Source of the DNA: Lacticaseibacillus sharpeae JCM 1186 = DSM 20505
Lineage (GTDB): Bacteria > Bacillota > Bacilli > Lactobacillales > Lactobacillaceae
DNA: 64,000 bases
Direction: 5' to 3'
Assembly (NCBI RefSeq): GCF_001436225.1
Contig: NZ_AYYO01000010.1
Span: 1 to 64,000 of the forward strand
Within the stretch, counting starts at the first letter, position 1. Each line of letters begins with the position of its first letter. A program made the position numbers and the translations under genes. This document shows, one piece after another, positions 26,678 to 35,903 of the stretch. The notes below the pieces were generated by a model that was not told the DNA's origin, did no database searches, and saw only the letters and a program-made list of their open reading frames with translations.

Positions 26678-26697
26678 TCGACGCATGGAGGATCAAA

Positions 26698-27627
26698 ATG
26701 GGTAAGGTAATCAACTTTCCGCAGCACGCGGTTAGCAACAAGGAGATGCAAGAGCGCGCATTTGCGGCGTTCGCGGCGGGTAACAACAAGACCGCCGTTG
26801 AGTTGTACGAGAAGTACTTGCTGGTGGCGGAAAACAACAACGAACCAATTGATGCAACAGCCCTGGTGCAGCTGGGGCAGGGGTACATCAACATTAAACA
26901 ATTCGGGGATGCGCTCGCTTTGGTTGACGATTACGGCCAGCAATTGCGTAAGAGCGAATCGGGTCGGGAATTAATCCTCGCGGCTGGCATTGCGGCCCCG
27001 GACTTCACCGTCATCGACACGGCGTTGCAAGTGGCACAAGGGACGGCGCAGGCTGAATCAATGCAGCGGCGCGCCGCTGAGTTTGAGTCGCAGTACACCC
27101 GGGAACACGCGGACGTGATTGCGCAGGCCCAAAAACAGATTGCCCACGTTGGTGCTGGCACCTTTGTGGATCAAGAACGCGTGGTGAATGAAATTCTACC
27201 GCGAATTCCCCTTAGCGCGGCTACGGATGCGGTGAAGCGCGCCTTGACCGACGCCGACGTGTTTCCGCTCATGCGCACAACGCTCGCCAGCTGGCTGCAG
27301 CGAATGCACCTAGACGAGGAGATTAGCGTGTATGTCTATGATGGTCTCTACGTATTTAACCCCAGCAAGACCCGCAGTCCGTTTGCAGATAACACGATGG
27401 CACAGATTATGACGGAATATGAACAACAATTTGGCGCTGATTTGGCATTCATGCAGGTGCAAGCAATCAAGATTTCGCTGATTTATCCGGCGCTTGACCA
27501 AATAATTAAAGAACCACACGTGTTTGCTGAACAGAGTATCAATCCGCAAAAAGAAACAAAATACGCCGCACTACAGGCCTGGATGGACCAGCAAATGACG
27601 ATTATGGGCCAAATAGTGAATAATTAG
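26698..27627 (+). CDS. hypothetical helical protein
   Basis: A 309-residue soluble protein that I do not recognise. It is mainly alpha-helical. Residues about 14-85 look like TPR-type helix pairs (MQERAFAAFAAGNNKTAVELYEKYLL, then ALVQLGQGYINIKQFGDALALVDDYG), followed by a charged helical middle rich in Gln and Ala. The start at 26698 has GGAGG 6 bases upstream; an earlier in-frame ATG (26671) lies inside the preceding terminator tail. It has no membrane span or catalytic motif. Lying between rnjB and tuf, it may share readthrough from rnjB. Confidence 0.75.
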   Translation: MGKVINFPQHAVSNKEMQERAFAAFAAGNNKTAVELYEKYLLVAENNNEPIDATALVQLGQGYINIKQFGDALALVDDYGQQLRKSESGRELILAAGIAAPDFTVIDTALQVAQGTAQAESMQRRAAEFESQYTREHADVIAQAQKQIAHVGAGTFVDQERVVNEILPRIPLSAATDAVKRALTDADVFPLMRTTLASWLQRMHLDEEISVYVYDGLYVFNPSKTRSPFADNTMAQIMTEYEQQFGADLAFMQVQAIKISLIYPALDQIIKEPHVFAEQSINPQKETKYAALQAWMDQQMTIMGQIVNN

Positions 27628-27726
27628 CTTGAAAATCGTGTGAAATCGGCTATGCTCCGGTTTACACGGCGTCGAAAAATAGTTATAATCTTTTTCGGAT
27701 ATTGATTCCAACACAGGATTTACACT

Positions 27727-27754
27727 TTGTATTTCCGCTTATGTGTAGTACACT
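27727..27754 (+). promoter_or_regulatory. promoter of tuf
   Basis: TTGTAT (27727-27732) and TACACT (27749-27754) with a 16-base spacer; another -10-like TTATAATC lies upstream near 27680-27690. Confidence 0.45.
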
Positions 27755-27826
27755 AGAATGTAAAGAATTCTCGGGATAGACGACTGTCCTGGTTTCTTAC
27801 AAAATACTCAGGAGGTTCGTTTTTTC

Positions 27827-29017
27827 ATGGCTGAAAAAGAACACTACGACCGTACCAAGCCACACGTTAACATTGGTACGATTGGTCACGTTGACCACGG
27901 TAAGACCACTCTGACCGCTGCTATTTCCAAGGTACTTGCAGACAAGGGGCTTTCAAAGGCTACTGACTTTGCCAGCATCGATGCAGCACCAGAAGAAAAG
28001 GAACGTGGTATCACCATCAACACGGCCCACGTTGAATACGAAACTGAAAAGCGCCACTACGCGCACATCGACGCTCCAGGACACGCTGACTATGTCAAGA
28101 ACATGATCACCGGTGCTGCTCAGATGGACGGTGCTATTCTCGTTGTTGCCGCAACTGATGGTCCTATGCCACAGACTCGTGAACACATTCTGCTCGCTCG
28201 TCAGGTTGGTGTTGACTACATCGTTGTCTTCCTTAACAAGACTGACCTTGTTGACGATGACGAATTGATCGATTTGGTTGAGATGGAAGTTCGCGACCTT
28301 CTCTCCGAATACGATTTCCCTGGTGATGACATTCCTGTTATCAAGGGTTCCGCTCTCAAGGCTCTTGAAGGCGACCCTGAACAGGTTAAGGTTATCGAAG
28401 AACTCATGGACACGGTTGACGAATACATCCCAACCCCAGTTCGTGAAACCGACAAGCCTTTCCTTATGCCTGTTGAAGACGTATTTACGATCACTGGTCG
28501 TGGTACTGTTGCTTCAGGTCGTATCGACCGTGGGCAGGTTAAGATTGGTGACGAAGTTTCGATTGTCGGCTTGAAGCCTGACATTCTTAAGTCCACTGTT
28601 ACCGGTCTTGAAATGTTCCGTAAGACGCTTGACCTTGGTGAAGCCGGCGATAACGTCGGTGTTCTGCTTCGTGGTATTGGCCGCGACCAGGTTGAACGTG
28701 GACAGGTCCTGGCAAAGCCAGGTTCCATCGAAACCCACAACAAGTTCAAGGGTGAAGTCTACATCTTGACCAAGGACGAAGGTGGCCGTCACACGCCATT
28801 CTTCTCCAACTACCGTCCTCAGTTCTACTTCCACACCACTGACGTTACCGGTGTCATCGCCCTCCCAGACGGCGTTGAAATGGTTATGCCTGGTGACCGT
28901 GTGACCTTCGAAGTCGACTTGATTGCACCAGTTGCTATCGAACTCGGTACGAAGTTCACCGTTCGTGAAGGTGGCCGTACGGTTGGTGCCGGTGTTGTTA
29001 CCGAAATCCTCGACTAA
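27827..29017 (+). CDS. tuf: elongation factor Tu
   Basis: A 396-residue GTPase that delivers aminoacyl-tRNA to the ribosome. G1 [10 protein letters not shown] (about 19-28), G2 RGITI, G3 DAPGHADY, G4 NKTD and G5 GSALKAL are all present, with domains 2 and 3 complete. The G4 motif reads NKTD where most bacteria have NKCD or NKVD. AGGAGG lies before the ATG. Codon use is strongly biased to a few codons (GTT, GCT, CGT, AAG), as expected of the most highly made protein. It is monocistronic. Confidence 0.99.
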   Translation: MAEKEHYDRTKPHVNIGTIGHVDHGKTTLTAAISKVLADKGLSKATDFASIDAAPEEKERGITINTAHVEYETEKRHYAHIDAPGHADYVKNMITGAAQMDGAILVVAATDGPMPQTREHILLARQVGVDYIVVFLNKTDLVDDDELIDLVEMEVRDLLSEYDFPGDDIPVIKGSALKALEGDPEQVKVIEELMDTVDEYIPTPVRETDKPFLMPVEDVFTITGRGTVASGRIDRGQVKIGDEVSIVGLKPDILKSTVTGLEMFRKTLDLGEAGDNVGVLLRGIGRDQVERGQVLAKPGSIETHNKFKGEVYILTKDEGGRHTPFFSNYRPQFYFHTTDVTGVIALPDGVEMVMPGDRVTFEVDLIAPVAIELGTKFTVREGGRTVGAGVVTEILD

Positions 29018-29035
29018 CATTACCGTTACCATTAA

Positions 29036-29067
29036 AGAAGCTTCCGCATTTGCGGAGGCTTTTTTAT
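29036..29067 (+). terminator. tuf terminator
   Basis: AAGCTTCCGCA pairs with TGCGGAGGCTT (one G-U pair), followed by TTTTTATT. Confidence 0.85.
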
Positions 29068-29225
29068 TACATATTTTGGATTGCCGGCTGCTGCTTAGGG
29101 CAATTAGCCTAGATTTTGATTCTGATTTTTGCCGCGTTAAGGGGTAAAAAATATTCGTGGTGGCTAAAGTAGTGGGTAATCCCCAGATTTCTTTCTTCAA
29201 AACCTTACTAGAAGGGGAAAATGAT

Positions 29226-29254
29226 TTTACAATTGCAGGCATTTCATGTAAACT
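29226..29254 (+). promoter_or_regulatory. promoter of tig within a 301-base gap
   Basis: TTTACA (29226-29231) and TAAACT (29249-29254) with a 17-base spacer. The gap 29018-29318 also holds the tuf terminator and a small hairpin GTAACG-caa-CGTTAC (29265-29279) in the leader; nothing else recognisable. Confidence 0.65.
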
Positions 29255-29318
29255 AGTACGGTATGTAACGCAACGTTACCAGCAGGGTGACGTTGACAAC
29301 CAATGTCGGAGGAATACC

Positions 29319-30599
29319 ATGACTGCAAAGTGGAACAAGACGGACGCCATCACTGGCGACCTGACTTTTGAAATTGACGAAGCAACAATTAAGGATGGCT
29401 TGGACAAGGCATTTGCTAAGGTACGCGGGAACATCACCGTACCTGGCTTCCGTAAGGGTAAGATTACCCGCGCTATCTTCAACAAGATGTACGGCGAATC
29501 CGCACTCTACGAAGACGCTCTGAACATCGTCCTTCCAGACGCTTACGACGCTGCTGTTGACGAAGCTGGGATCGAACCTGTTGACCAGCCTAAGATTGAC
29601 ATCGAAAGCATGGAAGCTGGCAAGCCATGGGGCATCAAGGCCACTGTTACCGTTAAGCCTGAAGTTAAGCTTGGCGAATACAAGGGCGTAACCGTACCTA
29701 AGCAGGACGTTGCCGTTTCTGATGAAGATGTTAACAAGGACCTGGAAGCAAAGCGCCAGGATCTTGCTGAAATGGTTGTTAGCGAAGATGCTGCCAAGTC
29801 TGGCGACACCGTTGTTATTGACTACACCGGGACCGTTGACGGCAAGGAATTCGATGGTGGTTCCGCTAAGAACTACTCCCTCGAACTTGGCTCAGGCTCA
29901 TTCATCCCTGGCTTTGAAGACCAGCTCATTGGGCACAAGTCTGGCGAAGACGTAACGGTTAAGGTTACCTTCCCTGAGGACTACAACGCTAAGGAACTTG
30001 CTGGTAAGGATGCAGAATTTGCAACCACCATCCACGAAGTTAAGGTTAAGGAACTTCCTGAACTTGACGACGAATTTGCTAAGGATGCTGACGAAGACGT
30101 CGACACACTTGATGAACTCAAGGCTAAGATTCGCAAGGACCTTGAAGACAAGAAGACTGCCGATGCTCAGGAAGCTAAGGAAGAAGCTGCAATTAAGGCC
30201 GCTGTTGACAACGCCGAAGTTGAACAGATTCCGGACGCAATGATCGACACCGACGTGCAGCAGCAGATGGACCAGTACCTGGGCAACATGCAGCGTCAGG
30301 GTATCAGCACTGACATGTACTTCAAGCTCACCGGTACGACCGAAGACTCCCTGCGCGACCAGTTCAAGGAAAACGCCGCAACGCGTGTTAAGACCAACCT
30401 GGTTCTCGAAGCCATCGTTGCTGCTGACAACATCACGGCTGACGAAGACGAACTGAACGCCGAGATCGACCACCTGGCAACAGACTACGGCATGGAAAAG
30501 GACGCTGTCCGCAACGCCCTTAGCGATGACATGCTGGCACACGACATCACGATGCAGAAGGCAATTGCAAGCATCCGCGATGCAGCTGTTGAAGCTTAA
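29319..30599 (+). CDS. tig: trigger factor
   Basis: A 426-residue ribosome-associated chaperone with prolyl isomerase activity that binds nascent chains at the exit tunnel. The N-terminal ribosome-binding domain contains the signature [10 protein letters not shown] (about residues 42-51, GFRxGK). An FKBP-type PPIase domain follows ([17 protein letters not shown], about 163-179), then the helical C-terminal domain. Frame is open upstream, but ATG 29319 has CGGAGG 7 bases before it and gives the family N terminus. Codon bias is that of a strongly expressed gene. Followed by clpX, the usual order. Confidence 0.98.
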   Translation: MTAKWNKTDAITGDLTFEIDEATIKDGLDKAFAKVRGNITVPGFRKGKITRAIFNKMYGESALYEDALNIVLPDAYDAAVDEAGIEPVDQPKIDIESMEAGKPWGIKATVTVKPEVKLGEYKGVTVPKQDVAVSDEDVNKDLEAKRQDLAEMVVSEDAAKSGDTVVIDYTGTVDGKEFDGGSAKNYSLELGSGSFIPGFEDQLIGHKSGEDVTVKVTFPEDYNAKELAGKDAEFATTIHEVKVKELPELDDEFAKDADEDVDTLDELKAKIRKDLEDKKTADAQEAKEEAAIKAAVDNAEVEQIPDAMIDTDVQQQMDQYLGNMQRQGISTDMYFKLTGTTEDSLRDQFKENAATRVKTNLVLEAIVAADNITADEDELNAEIDHLATDYGMEKDAVRNALSDDMLAHDITMQKAIASIRDAAVEA

Positions 30600-30620
30600 T
30601 TCAATTTAGCACGTGTTTGA

Positions 30621-30656
30621 AGCACCTCGTGACTTTGCGGTTGCGGGGTGTTTTTG
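30621..30656 (+). terminator. tig terminator
   Basis: CACCTCG (30623-30629) pairs with CGGGGTG (30644-30650), then TTTTT. Confidence 0.7.
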
Positions 30657-30800
30657 CGTCAACAAGGCAGTTGGCCGCTTGTGTCCAGCGGCGGGACAGA
30701 CCCAATTGCGTGTCCGCTTCCGCTTAGCCGGGACATATGGTAGCATTGGTTGACGATGGGGATACAGATGTGTTCCGATTAATTTGAGGGGTGAAACTAT

Positions 30801-32036
30801 ATGTATGACGACGTAGATACCAAGGAGACCGTGACCTGTTCTTTCTGCGGCAAGTCACAAGACCAGGTTAAGCGAATCGTTGCGGGCCCTGGAGTATATA
30901 TTTGTAATGAATGTATCGACTTGTGCAAGCAAATCGTAGACGAAGAGTTCAAAGAAGAGTCAATTAAAAACCTGACTGAAGTACCAAAGCCACTGCAAAT
31001 CATGAAGATCTTGAATGATTACGTGATTGGCCAGGATGCCGCGAAGAAGGCGCTGGCGGTTGCAGTTTACAACCACTACAAGCGCATTAACCAGATGGCG
31101 ATTGCCAAGAAGGACGATACCGAGCTGCAGAAGAGTAACATTGCACTTATCGGCCCAACTGGTAGTGGGAAAACTTTCCTGGCGCAGAGTCTGGCCCGCA
31201 TCCTGCAGGTGCCATTTGCCATTGCGGACGCAACGACGCTGACCGAAGCCGGGTATGTTGGGGAAGACGTAGAAAACATCCTGCTCAAGCTTTTGCAAAA
31301 CGCCGATTTTGACGTTGAACGCGCGCAGAAGGGGATTATCTACATCGACGAAATCGACAAGATTGCCAAGAAGAGCGAGAACGTGTCGATTACGCGTGAC
31401 GTTTCTGGTGAAGGGGTTCAGCAGGCGCTGCTGAAGATTCTGGAAGGCACGATTGCCTCCGTTCCGCCACAGGGTGGTCGTAAGCACCCGCAGCAGGAAC
31501 TCATTCAGATTGACACGACCAACATCCTGTTTATCGTTGGTGGGGCCTTTGACGGCATCGAATCAATTGTGAAGAACCGCATCGGCGAGAAGACAATTGG
31601 GTTTGGCACTGACAGCAACGAGGAAATCGATGAAGATGAGAGCCTCATGCAGCAGGTCATCCCTGAAGACTTGATGAAGTTCGGGATTATCCCTGAATTC
31701 ATCGGCCGGATTCCAATCCTGGCATCACTGGAAAAACTGACTGAAGATGACCTCGTGCGGATTCTGACCGAACCGAAGAACGCGCTGGTCAAGCAGTACA
31801 CCAAGTTGATGGAACTCGATGGCAAGCAGCTCGAGTTCACGCCGGACGCATTGCGCGCGATTGCCCACGAAGCCATTGAGCGGGATACTGGGGCGCGTGG
31901 TCTGCGGTCCATCATCGAAAAAGTAATGCAGGACATTATGTTCGAACTGCCAAGTCGTAAGGACGTAACCAAAGCTGTTATTACTGCCGACACCGTTGCC
32001 GGCACGGCGGATGCAGAACTGATTCTGGCATCCTAA
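30801..32036 (+). CDS. clpX: ATP-dependent Clp protease ATP-binding subunit ClpX
   Basis: A 411-residue AAA+ unfoldase that feeds substrates to the ClpP protease. The N-terminal zinc-binding domain has CSFCGKS (14-17 region) and CNECIDLC (about 36-43). Walker [10 protein letters not shown] is near residue 117 and Walker [11 protein letters not shown] near 179. The ClpP-docking IGF tripeptide is in EKTIGFGTD (about 264-272). GGGGTGA lies before the ATG. It lies downstream of tig and upstream of ysxC. Confidence 0.98.
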   Translation: MYDDVDTKETVTCSFCGKSQDQVKRIVAGPGVYICNECIDLCKQIVDEEFKEESIKNLTEVPKPLQIMKILNDYVIGQDAAKKALAVAVYNHYKRINQMAIAKKDDTELQKSNIALIGPTGSGKTFLAQSLARILQVPFAIADATTLTEAGYVGEDVENILLKLLQNADFDVERAQKGIIYIDEIDKIAKKSENVSITRDVSGEGVQQALLKILEGTIASVPPQGGRKHPQQELIQIDTTNILFIVGGAFDGIESIVKNRIGEKTIGFGTDSNEEIDEDESLMQQVIPEDLMKFGIIPEFIGRIPILASLEKLTEDDLVRILTEPKNALVKQYTKLMELDGKQLEFTPDALRAIAHEAIERDTGARGLRSIIEKVMQDIMFELPSRKDVTKAVITADTVAGTADAELILAS

Positions 32037-32049
32037 GCAGCACTTCTAG

Positions 32050-32085
32050 CAAGCGGCCAAACTTTCATTAGTTTGGCCGCTTTTG
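32050..32085 (+). terminator. clpX terminator
   Basis: AGCGGCCAAAC pairs with GTTTGGCCGCT across an 8-base loop, followed by TTTGTTTT. Confidence 0.9.
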
Positions 32086-32176
32086 TTTTGCCTTTGCCGG
32101 CAGAATATTTAATTGCCGGGCGGGGCACTGAGCCGGTGCGTATGGTAAACTGTAACAAGTAGAAAGGACGGAGATT

Positions 32177-32773
32177 ATGCAAGTTAACGATGTCGAAATC
32201 ATTATCAGTGCCGTGCGCGCTGAACAGTATCCAGAAACGGGGCTACCCGAAATTGCCTTTGTCGGCCGTTCAAACGTGGGGAAGAGCTCACTGATCAACA
32301 CGTTGCTGAAGCGCAACAAGGTCGCGCGGACGTCTTCCGTCCCGGGGAAAACCCAGACGATTAACTTTTACCGCTTGAACCAGGATCTACACTTCGTCGA
32401 TGTTCCTGGTTTTGGGTACGCGAAGGTTAGTAAGGCGGATCGGGCCAAGTTCGCCACGATGATTGAGCAGTACTTGCAAACCCGCAAGCAACTCGCTGGG
32501 GTCGTGCAGCTGGTCGATGGGCGCCGTGAACCAACGGAACTGGATGAATCCATGTACCAGTACCTCAAGTACTACGAGGTGCCAACGCTGGTGGTCAGCA
32601 CCAAGATTGACAAGGTGAAGAAGAACCAGTGGAACAAAACCGAGTCCCAGGCACGCAAGGGTTTACACCTGAATGCGGCCACCCCGTGGATTCCGTTTTC
32701 TTCCCAAACCAAAGTTGGGTATGACGAAGTGTGGGCGTGGATTGAACAGCAGTGTGGTTTAGACCAGCAATAA
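32177..32773 (+). CDS. ysxC: ribosome biogenesis GTPase YsxC/EngB
   Basis: A 198-residue single-domain GTPase needed for 50S subunit assembly. G1 GRSNVGKSSLIN (about 29-40), G3 DVPGFGYAK (about 75-83), and G4 TKID (about 141-144) are present; the TPGKTQ-like switch reads VPGKTQTINF. GAAAGGACGGAG lies before the ATG. Likely co-transcribed with the MazG-like gene 15 bases downstream. Full normal length. Confidence 0.97.
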   Translation: MQVNDVEIIISAVRAEQYPETGLPEIAFVGRSNVGKSSLINTLLKRNKVARTSSVPGKTQTINFYRLNQDLHFVDVPGFGYAKVSKADRAKFATMIEQYLQTRKQLAGVVQLVDGRREPTELDESMYQYLKYYEVPTLVVSTKIDKVKKNQWNKTESQARKGLHLNAATPWIPFSSQTKVGYDEVWAWIEQQCGLDQQ

Positions 32774-32788
32774 GAGAGGACGGATACC

Positions 32789-33079
32789 ATGGAATTTAAC
32801 GAATACCAACACCTTGCGAACCGGACACTTGAGGGGAACGAGCACGTGCTGACGAACTTGTCGCTCGGACTGGCCAGTGAGACTGGCGAGGCCATTGATT
32901 TGATTAAGAAGTACACATTCCAGGGCGCCGAGCTCAATAAGGACGACCTCAAGCACGAGATGGGGGACGTTCTCTGGTACCTCAGTCAGATTGCGCTGTG
33001 GGCGGACATTGACTTTGACGATGTTGCGCAGGCCAACATTGCTAGCTTGGCGAAAAAATATCCAAAAATCAAAAGATAG
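32789..33079 (+). CDS. MazG-like nucleoside triphosphate pyrophosphohydrolase
   Basis: A 96-residue all-helical protein with the MazG-type metal motif: SETGEAIDLIKK (ExxE, about 31-42) and HEMGDVLWYL (ExxD, about 56-65). Such enzymes hydrolyse (d)NTPs to monophosphates, cleaning the nucleotide pool. Substrate preference cannot be read. GAGAGGACGG lies 8 bases before the ATG. It forms a two-gene unit with ysxC ending at a strong terminator. Confidence 0.9.
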   Translation: MEFNEYQHLANRTLEGNEHVLTNLSLGLASETGEAIDLIKKYTFQGAELNKDDLKHEMGDVLWYLSQIALWADIDFDDVAQANIASLAKKYPKIKR

Positions 33080-33101
33080 TATGCAACATTAACTGTATAT
33101 A

Positions 33102-33140
33102 TACAAAAAGAGCGGAACATGACGTTCCGCTCTTTTTGTA
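33102..33140 (+). terminator. bidirectional terminator
   Basis: A near-perfect palindrome: TACAAAAAGAGCGGAAC pairs with its complement around a short ATGAC loop. It serves the MazG-like gene and the convergent small gene. Confidence 0.92.
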
Positions 33141-33148
33141 CCGCTAAG

Positions 33149-33322
33149 TTACTTTTTGGTGTCCGTATTTTTCTTCAACCGGGCGTAGGCGGCGTCCCGC
33201 TCAGCCTCGCGTTCCTTCTTGCGTGGATCTACTTCCAGCTTTTTGTTCTTGTCATCAGGTAATGATGCGAACTGGTCGAAAAGCTTGTCCATATCCGTTT
33301 GGCGGTTAACTTTTAGTCCCAT
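33149..33322 (-). CDS. small charged hypothetical protein
   Basis: A 57-residue, very polar protein (many Lys, Asp, Arg, Glu) starting MGLKVNRQTDMDKLFDQF and ending in a charged helix. I do not recognise it. AAGGAGA lies 9 bases before the ATG at 33322; a longer in-frame start has no ribosome binding site. It has an extended -10 promoter upstream and shares the terminator with the MazG-like gene. No domain or membrane segment seen. Confidence 0.75.
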   Translation of the reverse strand: MGLKVNRQTDMDKLFDQFASLPDDKNKKLEVDPRKKEREAERDAAYARLKKNTDTKK

Positions 33323-33374
33323 TATGCATTCTCCTTCGTGGCGGCTTCTGGCGCGCTGAATGTTTTCAGAGAGT

Positions 33375-33383
33375 ATTATAGCA
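33375..33383 (-). promoter_or_regulatory. extended -10 promoter of the small charged protein gene
   Basis: Minus-strand TGCTATAAT (33383-33375), about 52 bases before the start codon. Confidence 0.5.
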
Positions 33384-33472
33384 CGAACGCCGGTGGCACC
33401 AGAATTTTTTTGAATTGGCACCGGTTGCAGCTGAATTTTTCATGAATATCGTGAATTTTCTTACATTTTTTG

Positions 33473-33501
33473 TTGCATAAATAATGATTTCTGTGTATAG
33501 T
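33473..33501 (+). promoter_or_regulatory. promoter of the amino-acid ABC importer
   Basis: TTGCAT (33473-33478) and TATAGT (33496-33501), 17 bases apart, in an A/T-rich stretch. Confidence 0.7.
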
Positions 33502-33535
33502 AATTTACATAAAGAAATCGAAGGGGATTTTGTTC

Positions 33536-35005
33536 ATGAAGAAGATTAAACATTTCGTCCTTGCCCTAATGCTGGGACTGATTGCGGCGCTGGGCCTTAC
33601 CGTCGCTAACCAGACCAACGCGGCAACGGACGACAGCTTACAGAAGATTCAGGATAAGGGCACCATCATCATGGGGACCAGTCCTGACTACGCACCATAC
33701 GAATTCCTGGTTAACGTCGGGGGTAAGAACCGCGTTGAAGGGATGGACGTTGAAGTTGGGAAGCAGATTGCCAAGGACCTCGGCGTGAAGCTCAAGATTA
33801 AGCAAATGGACTTCGACCAACTGCTGGTTGCGCTCGAGACGGGTAAGGTGGACATGGTCCTCTCCGGGATGAGTCCAACCAACGAACGGGCCAAGAGTGT
33901 TGACTTCTCCCACGTTTACTACACTGGTGGGCAGGACATTCTGGTCAACAAGGCCGACGCTAAGCTCTACGCCAAGGGCCACACTGCACTGCAGGGCAAG
34001 AACGTCGGGGCCCAGACTGGTAGCCTGCAGTACGAGCTGGCGAAGAAGCAGGTGAAGGATTCTAAGGTTAAGGGCCTGTCCAAGGTTACTGACCTGATTC
34101 TGGCCTTGAAGAGCCACAAGGTCGACGCGGTCAACGTGGAAAAGCCAGTTGCGGAAGCTTACGCGGCGAACGACAACCAGCTTGTTGCCATCGACGGTAA
34201 GTACGAACTTGGCGATGACATGCAGGGGACTGCGGTTGGGTTCCACAAGGGGAGCAAGACCCTGGTCAATGCCGTAAACAAGACCCTGGACAAGATCAAG
34301 AAGGGCGACAAGACCACGGACTACCTGAAGACAGCAGGTAACTACATGGCTGGCAACACGGCGAACACCTCCATGATTCACTACTGGAAGTACTTCGCCC
34401 TCGGGGTTGGCTACACGCTGCTGATTACCGCCATTGCCGTTATCTTTGGGATTGTGCTCGGGATTCTGTTTGCCCTCATGCGTTTGGGTAAGAACAAGGT
34501 GCTCCACGCCATCGCCGTTGCCTACATTGAATTCATTCGGGGCACACCGCTGATGGTCCAAATCATGTTCGTTTACTTCGGGATTGGGATGGTTGTGCAG
34601 ATTCCTGCCCTTGTTTCCGGGATCATCGCGGTTGGGATTAACTCCTCCGCATACGTTGCCGAAATCATCCGTGGGGGGATCAACAGTATCCCAGTTGGCC
34701 AGACGGAAGCAGCCCGTTCACTCGGGTTGTCTCAAGGCCAGACAATGAAGAGTGTTATCCTGCCCCAGGCCGTGAAGAACATCTGGCCCGCACTGGGTAA
34801 CGAATTCATCTCACTGATTAAGGAAAGCTCCATTGTTTCCATCATCGGGGTTTCCGATTTGATTTACCAGCTGAAGGTTGTGCAGACCGCAACGTACCGG
34901 GGGATTGCCCCAATTGCCGTTGCGATGGTCTTGTACTTCATTATGACCTTCACACTCAGCAAGGTTCTGTCACACTTCGAAGGGAAGATGAAACATGTTG
35001 GATAA
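33536..35005 (+). CDS. amino-acid ABC transporter, fused substrate-binding and permease protein
   Basis: A 489-residue fusion. Residues 1-29 form a signal peptide ([25 protein letters not shown]). About 33-265 form a family-3 solute-binding domain ([33 protein letters not shown]). The rest is a permease with about five spans and the EAA-like loop [22 protein letters not shown]. This design is typical of lactic-acid-bacterial glutamine/glutamate importers (GlnPH type); exact substrate is unproven. AAGGGG is 9 bases before the ATG at 33536; TTG at 33530 is too close. It overlaps the ATPase gene by 11 bases. Confidence 0.93.
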   Translation: MKKIKHFVLALMLGLIAALGLTVANQTNAATDDSLQKIQDKGTIIMGTSPDYAPYEFLVNVGGKNRVEGMDVEVGKQIAKDLGVKLKIKQMDFDQLLVALETGKVDMVLSGMSPTNERAKSVDFSHVYYTGGQDILVNKADAKLYAKGHTALQGKNVGAQTGSLQYELAKKQVKDSKVKGLSKVTDLILALKSHKVDAVNVEKPVAEAYAANDNQLVAIDGKYELGDDMQGTAVGFHKGSKTLVNAVNKTLDKIKKGDKTTDYLKTAGNYMAGNTANTSMIHYWKYFALGVGYTLLITAIAVIFGIVLGILFALMRLGKNKVLHAIAVAYIEFIRGTPLMVQIMFVYFGIGMVVQIPALVSGIIAVGINSSAYVAEIIRGGINSIPVGQTEAARSLGLSQGQTMKSVILPQAVKNIWPALGNEFISLIKESSIVSIIGVSDLIYQLKVVQTATYRGIAPIAVAMVLYFIMTFTLSKVLSHFEGKMKHVG

Positions 35006-35741
35006 TGCATTGTTAGAGATTAAGGACCTCAAGAAGTCCTTTGGTGAAAATGAAGTTTTGACCGGGATTACCGAAACCATCAACAAGGGTGACGTGATTG
35101 TTGTCATCGGTGCTTCTGGTGGTGGGAAGAGTACCTTCCTGCGGAGCCTGAACGGGTTGGGCGAACCAACCTCCGGCGAAATCCTCTTCGAAGGCACGAA
35201 CCTGGTGGGCCTGGGCGAAAAGCAGCTCGATAAGATCCGGGAAAAGATGGGCATGGTGTTCCAGCAGTTCAACTTGTTCCCCCACATGACCGTGCTCGAC
35301 AACATCACCCTGGCACCAATCAAGGTTAAGGGGCTGGACGTTGCGGCGGCGCAGAAAAAGGCCAAGGAACTCCTGAAGCAGGTTGGGCTTGAAGACAAGG
35401 CGGACGCATTCCCTGCAAGCCTTTCCGGTGGGCAGCAGCAGCGTGTGGCGATTGCCCGGGCACTCGCTATGGAACCAGACGTGATGCTCTTTGACGAACC
35501 AACCTCCGCACTGGACCCCGAAATGGTTGGCGAAGTGCTGAAGGTTATGCAAGACCTCGCTAGTTCCGGGATGACCATGGTTGTGGTGACTCACGAAATG
35601 GGCTTTGCGCACAAGGTTGCCGATGAAGTGTGGTTCATGGACGGCGGCCAGATTATTGAAAAGGGTAAGCCGGAAGAACTCTTCGACCACCCGAAGGAAG
35701 AACGGACTAAGGACTTCTTAGGCAAGGTCTTGGCCCAGTAA
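34995..35741 (+). CDS. glnQ: amino-acid ABC transporter ATP-binding protein
   Basis: A 248-residue ATPase powering the fused importer upstream. Walker [11 protein letters not shown] (about 34-43), signature [10 protein letters not shown] (about 137-146), Walker [12 protein letters not shown] (about 158-168) and the switch His in VTHEMGFA are intact. It matches the GlnQ/HisP polar amino-acid group. Its start lies within the end of the permease gene, so translation is likely coupled. Followed by a strong terminator. Confidence 0.94.
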   Translation: MLDNALLEIKDLKKSFGENEVLTGITETINKGDVIVVIGASGGGKSTFLRSLNGLGEPTSGEILFEGTNLVGLGEKQLDKIREKMGMVFQQFNLFPHMTVLDNITLAPIKVKGLDVAAAQKKAKELLKQVGLEDKADAFPASLSGGQQQRVAIARALAMEPDVMLFDEPTSALDPEMVGEVLKVMQDLASSGMTMVVVTHEMGFAHKVADEVWFMDGGQIIEKGKPEELFDHPKEERTKDFLGKVLAQ

Positions 35742-35764
35742 TAGCAGTAACAAAACCCCTGAGG

Positions 35765-35802
35765 AAGCAGGCAGGACACCACGTGTGTTGCCTGCTTTTT
35801 TG
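35765..35802 (+). terminator. terminator of the amino-acid importer operon
   Basis: AAGCAGGCA (35765-35773) pairs with TGCCTGCTT (35789-35797), followed by TTTT. Confidence 0.85.
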
Positions 35803-35903
35803 CGTCTACGGGGGGACAATTGGGCTGTTCGTGCAGGTTGAACTTAGCCAGCATTACCGGTAGAATGTAACTACGAACAAACGTTTTGCAAGGAGGCGCA
35901 GCA

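Noticed and set aside
29157-29318. 54-codon upstream extension of trigger factor
   Set aside because: It would run through the tig promoter, and the ATG at 29319 has an excellent ribosome binding site and the family N terminus.
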